Shown: in pieces, positions 7,601-11,511 of the stretch
Position numbering within the stretch: position 1 is the first letter of the stretch
Layout of the letters: every line of letters starts with the position of its first letter
Made by a program: the position numbers and the translations under genes
The notes under the pieces: model-generated
The model's input: only the letters and a program-made list of their open reading frames with translations
Told to the model about the DNA's origin: nothing
Databases searched by the model: none
Source: Ramicandelaber brevisporus
Lineage: Eukaryota > Kickxellomycota > Ramicandelaberales > Ramicandelaberaceae
Assembly: GCA_025201865.1 (NCBI GenBank)
Contig: MU603200.1
Span: 4,083-15,593, forward strand
DNA: 11,511 nt
Direction of reading: 5' to 3'

Positions 7601-9174
7601 TGACGGAATCTATTGTGAGAGGCTCTAAATCTGAATACGCTCAACATTGGAATAATCAGCTGAATTACTTGGATCAACTAAATAACCATGCGATAAACAT
7701 TAATAGTCAAACTGTACATCATGCTCAATCTCAGCAATTAACACGCGGTCCTTCGTTTTTCACCATCTGTGGATTGCCTCATGTTTTGTCATATATTAGA
7801 GATGATAGTACAATGGCATCTTTGGTTCCTGCTGGAGATTCAGCTGCTGATAACAAACAGCGTGCATCCAAATTGGCACCAACGGATGACTCAGCTGTGG
7901 CTGCATTCCAGCAGGCATTCGTTAAGGGCAAAGCACCTAGCAGTAGAGCAGTATCAAAGCCAGTTGAACTTCCACCTCGAATCTCCACATTCTTTAGAGC
8001 GCTGTCACCAATATTGACGCCTGAGCTACATTTGAAGATTACAGCTGCAGCCAAAGTGACTCGTGTCTCGTTTGCAACCCATGAGGATATACTGATAATG
8101 AATGGAATTAGATTTTTTGGCACAGATGAATACGACACAATCCGATCTCATTTGCTGCCTCTCAAGCAGTCCTATCAAATTGAAAACCGAATCTCCAATT
8201 TACGGAGTAGACGTGCTGCTGAGAACCCTGTCAAGAGATTCATATTACTATCAGTAAAGCCGTTGACGTTGGAGGAGGAAGAAATGCTGAGACAAGGTGT
8301 GGCTAGATTTGGAAACCGGAGATTTAATGACATTAAGAATTTTGTGAGGATATCGCGGCCCTGGTTTGCATTGAGAGACGAATGGAGGAGATTGATTGAT
8401 TCGGTTAAACTGGCTCTAAGAAGATTGCCTTCGCTGTCAGACTCTATAATGGGAAGACAAGTCAAAGAGTCACTGAAAGCAGAAAGAATGAAAAAGAACT
8501 TTAATGAATTGGATGAGTATCAGCAACAGCGCGAGAAATGGCTTAAACTGCAAAACTTACCTCTAAACACTACAGTCACGCGTGCTATTGGGCCACCACC
8601 TGGAATGATGCAAATGATCTCCTCACCACTGGCTATTGGAAAGCATGTCTCTTCTGGTCCATTTGAACAGCAAAGACATCAGGCGATGCATTCTGGAGTG
8701 GCTTCTGTCAGCGCAATGTTACGGCCGCCACCAACCATTCCTCGTCCTCAAGTTCCCATCACGGTTGCGCCTGCTAACAACGCCACATCCACTCAACAGA
8801 CTCCCACTGCCGCCGCCGCAACAGCAGCAATAACAACAACAACGGCCACAGCAACAGCAACACCTGTTGTCGCAGCGGCAACAGCCAACTTTGGCGGCAC
8901 ACCAACAGTTGGAACGGGAGGAAGAACTGGTCGTGCGAGAACAGTTCTTCGTCCAAGATCGGTCGCACAACAGAATACTGCAGCAGCCACAGCATCGTCA
9001 AGTGGCAACAGCAGCAGCGGCTACAACAATGGCATCACGGCACCACAAACTCAACAAGTTCAACACGCTCAACAACAACAACAGCAACAGCAACAACAAC
9101 AACATAACTCTACACCTCGTCTACCACATTTACAGCCTCGTCCTATTCAACCACATCCTCAGTCAAGCAGATAA
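3682..9174 (+). CDS. GON4L-like Myb/SANT and AT-hook chromatin protein
   Basis: A 1830-residue, intron-free, presumably nuclear regulator. Order of visible parts: acidic-hydrophobic motifs at about 157-167 and 226-239; poly-Gln 297-307; a Myb/SANT domain at 356-409 (KWTQNEN start, PGRTAEDCRKQL third helix, last Trp replaced); an AT-hook KKRGRPVKKP at 593-602; Gln/Pro tract 722-749; acidic run 971-992 (22 residues, all but one Asp/Glu); Asn-rich 1060-1080; a helical block near 1288-1312 (QLRCQMMQNF); a second Myb-like domain 1462-1520 (HEDILIMNGIRFFG, later AAENPVKRF); a third Myb-like segment 1528-1582 (LTLEEEEMLRQGVARFG, then DEWRRL); a charged probably coiled segment around 1590-1630; and a disordered tail with poly-Gln 1797-1807. 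The 1288-1582 arrangement resembles the animal GON4L/YARP and plant GON4L-like Myb proteins, which act in transcriptional repression. I assign it from remembered motifs. Of two tandem ATGs (3682, 3685) the second has the better context. An in-frame stop at 3571 bounds the ORF. Confidence 0.7.
4570..4602 (+). repeat. Poly-Gln tract (11 codons)
   Basis: Eleven consecutive Gln codons, mixed CAA and CAG, lie about 50 residues before the first SANT domain of the large protein. The mixed codons suggest selection for Gln or an interrupted, stabilised repeat rather than a fresh expansion. Confidence 0.95.
5845..5928 (+). repeat. Gln/Pro tract ending in ten Gln
   Basis: Residues 722-749 of the large protein are almost only Gln and Pro, with a final run of ten Gln at 740-749. 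Codons alternate CAA and CAG. The tract is disordered and of a type common in transcription factors. Confidence 0.9.
6592..6657 (+). other. Acidic run inside the large protein
   Basis: Twenty-two codons (residues 971-992) encode Asp or Glu with a single Ala. More Asp, Ser and Gly follow to about residue 1030. Such acidic stretches are frequent in histone-binding and chromatin proteins; a histone-contact role here is inference. Confidence 0.85.
6859..6921 (+). repeat. Asn-rich tract from AAC/AAT repeats
   Basis: Residues 1060-1080 of the large protein are Asn with a few Ser and one Thr, encoded by AAC, AAT and AGC. It is the same AAC-type repeat seen elsewhere in the window, read here in the Asn frame. 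Confidence 0.9.
9070..9102 (+). repeat. C-terminal poly-Gln tract (11 codons)
   Basis: Eleven Gln codons, mainly CAA, lie about 24 residues from the end of the large protein within a disordered tail. Confidence 0.95.
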
Positions 9175-9527
9175 GCTGTCCCAATCTGCACTTTATAAAC
9201 ACTTATCCCAGTCAACTCACCTTCCATTTTTTTTTACTGTTTAAAGCCCGTTTTAGCTGTTTTAACAATCCCTTTTTACATAACAAGTGATGTAATTAAT
9301 CTATCACACTGCTCTGTACATTTCTCATCAAAGGCTCTGGCCAGTATTGTTACAAAAAAAAACACGGGGAGCGAGAATGGAGAGGAAGCACATATACTCC
9401 ATTTGTTAATCAAGAAGTAAATCAAATATTTGTGCATGCTCGAACGTGAGTGGGAAGCTCATGCAGAAAGACAGAACGCACAATACATTCAGCCCCAATC
9501 TGTTGATCTTAACTTCCCATTCCATGC

Positions 9528-9544
9528 ACCTTCGGGCCGAAGGT
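9528..9544. promoter_or_regulatory. 17-base palindrome, candidate protein-binding site
   Basis: Arms ACCTTCGG and CCGAAGGT are perfect inverted copies of eight bases around one central G. The core CGG-N-CCG resembles facing zinc-cluster half-sites. It sits about 400 bases upstream of the TATA box of the secreted-protein gene. It is too tight to form an RNA hairpin without opening central pairs, so a dimeric DNA-binding protein is the more natural reading. No such protein can be named. Confidence 0.4.
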
Positions 9545-9862
9545 TGATATGACAATAGCAGCAAAAGCAAAAACACAATGCTTGTGGTATTGCATCGTGG
9601 GGCAAACAACGAGGCTGCACAGCATGCATACGTATTGCAAGGCAGATAAAGACAAGGATGCACAACACGCGAGGCACCACAAACGTACGATTGACTTGCT
9701 GAACAAACAATAACAACAACAAAATCAACAATAAAATGTGTGTCAGACAGGCAGTATGTGTATGATTTGAAGGGTGAAACAGCTATACTGTAGAAGAAGC
9801 AATGTGATGGCAGAAAGAGGTCAGCTTATCGAGCTCTTCTAACACTCACTCACCCCACCCCG

Positions 9863-9896
9863 CACACACACACACACATACACACACACATACACA
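9863..9896 (+). repeat. CA dinucleotide repeat in promoter
   Basis: A run of CA units interrupted twice by TA (CATA) spans about 34 bases and ends roughly 40 bases before the TATA box. A pyrimidine stretch follows it at 9897-9917. Alternating purine-pyrimidine DNA of this kind can disfavour nucleosomes or adopt left-handed structure; any role is inference. Confidence 0.9.
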
Positions 9897-9935
9897 ATCT
9901 CTTTCTCTGTTTCCCTCATGTGAGCAACAGAATGG

Positions 9936-9943
9936 TATATATT
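9936..9943 (+). promoter_or_regulatory. TATA box of secreted-protein gene
   Basis: TATATATT is flanked by GC-rich bases, unlike the generally T-rich promoters in this window, and lies 191 bases before the ATG at 10134. Transcription starting 40 or more bases downstream would exclude the in-frame ATG at 9960, which supports 10134 as the translation start. Confidence 0.55.
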
Positions 9944-9996
9944 GGCGAGGGGAGAGCAAATGCAAGTATCCATCCCTCCTCCTCCTCTTCCAGCTT

Positions 9997-10047
9997 ATGC
10001 AACATCAAGAACAGCAAGAACAGCAACCAAGCACGTTCGCTTCATAA
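9997..10047 (+). other. Short Gln-rich upstream ORF (16 codons)
   Basis: ATG at 9997 opens a complete 16-codon frame, MQHQEQQEQQPSTFAS, ending in TAA at 10045-10047, 86 bases before the main ATG. It lies downstream of the TATA box, so it could be in the mRNA leader. It may modulate translation of the secreted protein, or be bypassed if transcription starts after 9997. Confidence 0.35.
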
Positions 10048-10133
10048 TTCACTCCAATCTGCCTTTTAACTGCCTTGTCAATAGTAATATAACAAACTCG
10101 CTTCTCTCAAGACTTTCTCCTTTGTCAACCAAG

Positions 10134-11018
10134 ATGAAGTTCGCTCTCATTTTCGCCGCCGTCGCCACGCTCGTCAACGCTGCCGCGCTTCCAGGTGATG
10201 CCAAGAAACCTGCCGATGTTGGCGATATCGTTGGTGACCTTCTTGGCGGTGGTGGTCCGGTTCCAGCTCCAGCTCCAGCTCCAGCCCCAGTTCCAGCTCC
10301 AGGCGTTGGTGTTATAACCACCGATCCGAATGTTGGAGTTACCTTGCCTGGAGTTACCCTTCCAGGTGTTAACACTCAGCTTCCTGGCACCGTGCTCCCT
10401 GGCGTCACTCTTCCAGGCGTCACTCTTCCAGGCGTGAATCTTCCAGGCACTGTTGCTCCAGGTGTGACTCTTCCAGGTGTGACTCTTCCAGGCGTTAATA
10501 CTCAGCTTCCAGGTGTCACCATGCCAGGCGTCACTATGCCAGGCGTGACCGCTCCATACCAGCCGCAGCCACTGCCACAACCGCAGCAACCATACCAGCC
10601 ACAGCCTCAGCCTCAGCCATACCAACCACCAGCTCCAACTTACACCTTGGCTGGCGGCTACGTCTCCTTCTCACTTTACGAACAGTCAAACTGGCAAGGC
10701 AACACCTACTCTGGCAGCGTTTATGTTCCACGCGGTACCTGCCAGTGCGCCGCCGTTCCATCTAATTACAACGGCTGTGCTTCTTCAGCTCAATGGGCCA
10801 CCACTACCTTTGTTGTTGACTCGGCTGGCAACTACATGCAGGTGAGCGCTGACAATGGCATCGGCATCTATGCCACCGGCAATATTTCGTTCTATGCCGG
10901 AGCCATGTGCCAGGGCATGTCCAAGTCATGGGTCTTGGAGACTACCAACTACCCAACCAACTTTGCGTGGGACGGAATTGCCAATTTGGTCAACTCGGTT
11001 TACGTCTGCGTTAACTGA
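10134..11018 (+). CDS. Secreted LPGVT-repeat protein with crystallin-like domain
   Basis: A 294-residue protein probably exported to the cell wall or medium. Residues 1-17 are a signal peptide: MKF, a hydrophobic stretch, then Ala-rich cleavage near 16-18. Next come a charged and Gly-rich stretch to 41, a Pro/Ala stretch (42-56), pentapeptide repeats of the form LPGVT or LPGVN (69-141), and a Pro/Gln/Tyr linker (141-168). The globular part (169-294) starts GGYVSFSLYEQSNWQGNTYS and has a second strand set NISFYAGAMCQG (250-261) ending NSVYVCVN. Both resemble beta/gamma-crystallin Greek-key motifs, FYxxxxxQG followed by a NS or SS turn; calcium-site residues look degenerate (NGCASS 213-218). 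Cysteines are five: 203, 205, 215, 259, 292. One N-glycosylation site, N250. The start at 10134 has A at -3 and places the signal peptide correctly. Function is unknown; a structural or wall-associated role is inferred from composition. The crystallin assignment is a pattern judgement. Confidence 0.75.
   Translation: MKFALIFAAVATLVNAAALPGDAKKPADVGDIVGDLLGGGGPVPAPAPAPAPVPAPGVGVITTDPNVGVTLPGVTLPGVNTQLPGTVLPGVTLPGVTLPGVNLPGTVAPGVTLPGVTLPGVNTQLPGVTMPGVTMPGVTAPYQPQPLPQPQQPYQPQPQPQPYQPPAPTYTLAGGYVSFSLYEQSNWQGNTYSGSVYVPRGTCQCAAVPSNYNGCASSAQWATTTFVVDSAGNYMQVSADNGIGIYATGNISFYAGAMCQGMSKSWVLETTNYPTNFAWDGIANLVNSVYVCVN
10338..10556 (+). repeat. 15-base tandem repeat coding LPGVT pentapeptides
   Basis: About fourteen 15-base units, with consensus CTTCCAGGYGTSACT, give pentapeptides LPGVT, LPGVN, LPGTV and MPGVT. 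They are grouped in a longer repeat of 20-22 residues that occurs three times (69-90, 91-110, 111-132), each starting VTLPGVTLPGVN. The nucleotide similarity between units suggests recent duplication or ongoing homogenisation. Confidence 0.9.
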
Positions 11019-11399
11019 GCATCCTTGTTTTCTCTCTCTTTCATTCTTTCATATTCATTTTTCTTTGCTCTTATTTTTTTTTTTACATCATTCCTTGGCA
11101 ACAAGTATCCCTTACTCACATTTGGCACACTATATTATCTCTCCCTCTCATTCTCACTCTCACTCGCACATGCATTGGCAATAGCATCTCATCGCACACT
11201 TTTTTGAAGCACTTCATCGCTGTCCAGATATTGTTTCTCTTTGAATTTGAAAAAAAAAAAACTGTCCCTTTCTTGTGAGATAAATGTGTTGTAAAGCAAA
11301 GCAAATCGAAGTGCTGAATGTCGATCACCAGGTATTCAGTTGAAAAAAGAGTAGTCAAGTTCTTATACACATTCATATCATTGAAAGAAGAAGTACTTT
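11019..11399. other. Convergent 3' region, no gene seen
   Basis: The 381 bases between two facing stop codons hold the 3' UTRs of the secreted-protein gene and of the reverse-strand gene at the edge. The left half is pyrimidine-rich, with a T run near 11071-11083 and TCTCAC copies at 11137-11166. An A run occurs at 11250-11260. No AATAAA is present on either strand close to a stop. An 86-codon reverse frame (11116-11376) is composed of these simple repeats and is not supported as a gene. Confidence 0.6.
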
Positions 11400-11511
11400 T
11401 TACTGGCAGTTCTTGCCTGGATGGAACTTGCCGTCACCGAATGCTCCGCAAGCGGTCTTGATCTTCTGGCACAAGTCAACTGGCACGACGCAGTTGACCT
11501 GGTCTGGTTCC
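11400..11511 (-). CDS. C-terminus of a small cysteine-patterned protein (partial)
   Basis: Reading the reverse strand from the right edge gives 36 residues and a TAA stop at 11402-11400. The first part is EPDQVNCVVPVDLCQKIKTA and the end is FHPGKNCQ. Four cysteines are regularly placed, C-X6-C-X6-C-X13-C, with the last one residue before the end. Codon choice (GTC, AAG, GGC, TGC) resembles the neighbouring secreted-protein gene. The pattern and composition suggest a small secreted, disulphide-bonded protein, but the signal peptide would be outside the window. The gene faces the secreted-protein gene tail to tail. I do not recognise the family. Confidence 0.7.
   Translation of the reverse strand, partial: EPDQVNCVVPVDLCQKIKTACGAFGDGKFHPGKNCQ

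Larger units (their letters stand above)
9175..10133. other. Long intergenic region, 959 bases, promoter of secreted-protein gene
   Basis: This is by far the longest non-coding stretch in an otherwise compact window. The left part is T-rich 3' sequence of the large gene. The middle (9350-9800) is of mixed composition with a 17-base palindrome at 9528 and an AAC/AAT-rich segment at 9708-9735 containing AATAAA (9730). The right part has a CA repeat, a pyrimidine stretch and a TATA box before the secreted-protein gene. Short reverse-strand frames at 9406-9731 lack homology, good starts or stable composition, and I do not call them genes. No tRNA-like sequence was recognised. The size suggests a regulated promoter for the downstream gene. 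Confidence 0.6.

Noticed and set aside
9406-9731. Reverse-strand frames of 65-85 codons in the long intergenic region
   Set aside because: The 85-codon frame begins at GTG, the three overlap in different frames, and their Leu/Cys-rich sequence comes from simple repeats.
9966-9992. Pyrimidine tract and CAG resembling an intron end in the secreted-protein leader
   Set aside because: The distance from any GT after the TATA box is too short for an intron.
9942-10133. Extension of the secreted protein upstream, including an in-frame ATG at 9960
   Set aside because: It overlaps or closely follows the TATA box and would bury the signal peptide behind about 58 residues; the ATG at 10134 starts a proper signal peptide.
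11116-11376. 86-codon reverse-strand frame with an ATG start
   Set aside because: It lies 24 bases behind the stop of the edge gene, in probable 3' UTR. Its Arg/Val stretch is a translation of the TCTCAC repeat.
1-11511. tRNA, rRNA, CRISPR, transposon or viral genes
   Set aside because: No box A/B pair, rRNA core, regularly spaced direct repeats, transposase or integrase motif was recognised on either strand.

Overview
The window looks like nuclear DNA from an intron-poor, gene-dense fungus. The evidence is a fungal-type 3-hydroxyanthranilate dioxygenase with a C-terminal cysteine pair, a TFIID/SAGA subunit TAF10, a Fun19/Laf-type SWIRM protein, start codons in eukaryotic contexts, TATA and AATAAA elements, and no operon-style ribosome binding sites. 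An early-diverging (zygomycete-grade) lineage is my guess, based on the intron-free 5.5 kb gene, the many CAA-type repeats and a GON4L-like protein. That placement is inference.

Layout, left to right. At 14-1801 (+) lies a SWIRM-domain protein whose 5' end may be outside the window. A 410-base intergenic stretch follows, with a CGG-N10-CCG site. At 2212-2742 (+) is the NAD-pathway enzyme 3-hydroxyanthranilate 3,4-dioxygenase (BNA1 type). Only 108 bases later comes TAF10 (2851-3399, +). After 282 bases, a single uninterrupted 1830-residue ORF (3682-9174, +) encodes a chromatin protein with Myb/SANT-like domains, an AT-hook and a C-terminal region resembling the GON4L family. A 959-base region then holds the promoter of a secreted protein (10134-11018, +), which has an LPGVT pentapeptide repeat and a C-terminal domain resembling beta/gamma-crystallin Greek keys. 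Convergent to it, at the right edge, is the last 36 codons of a small cysteine-patterned protein (11400-11511, -).

Functionally the left 9 kb is a nuclear neighbourhood: three transcription or chromatin factors on one strand around one enzyme of kynurenine-to-NAD synthesis. The right 1.4 kb is different: a promoter with a clear TATA box driving an exported structural protein, facing a second probably exported protein. Nothing indicates a mobile element, virus, CRISPR array, rRNA or tRNA.

The points most worth follow-up are the GON4L-like protein with its extra N-terminal SANT domain, the two-tier repeat and crystallin-like domain of the secreted protein, a CX4C instead of CX2C metal knuckle in the dioxygenase, two palindromic candidate regulator sites, and upstream ORFs in several leaders.
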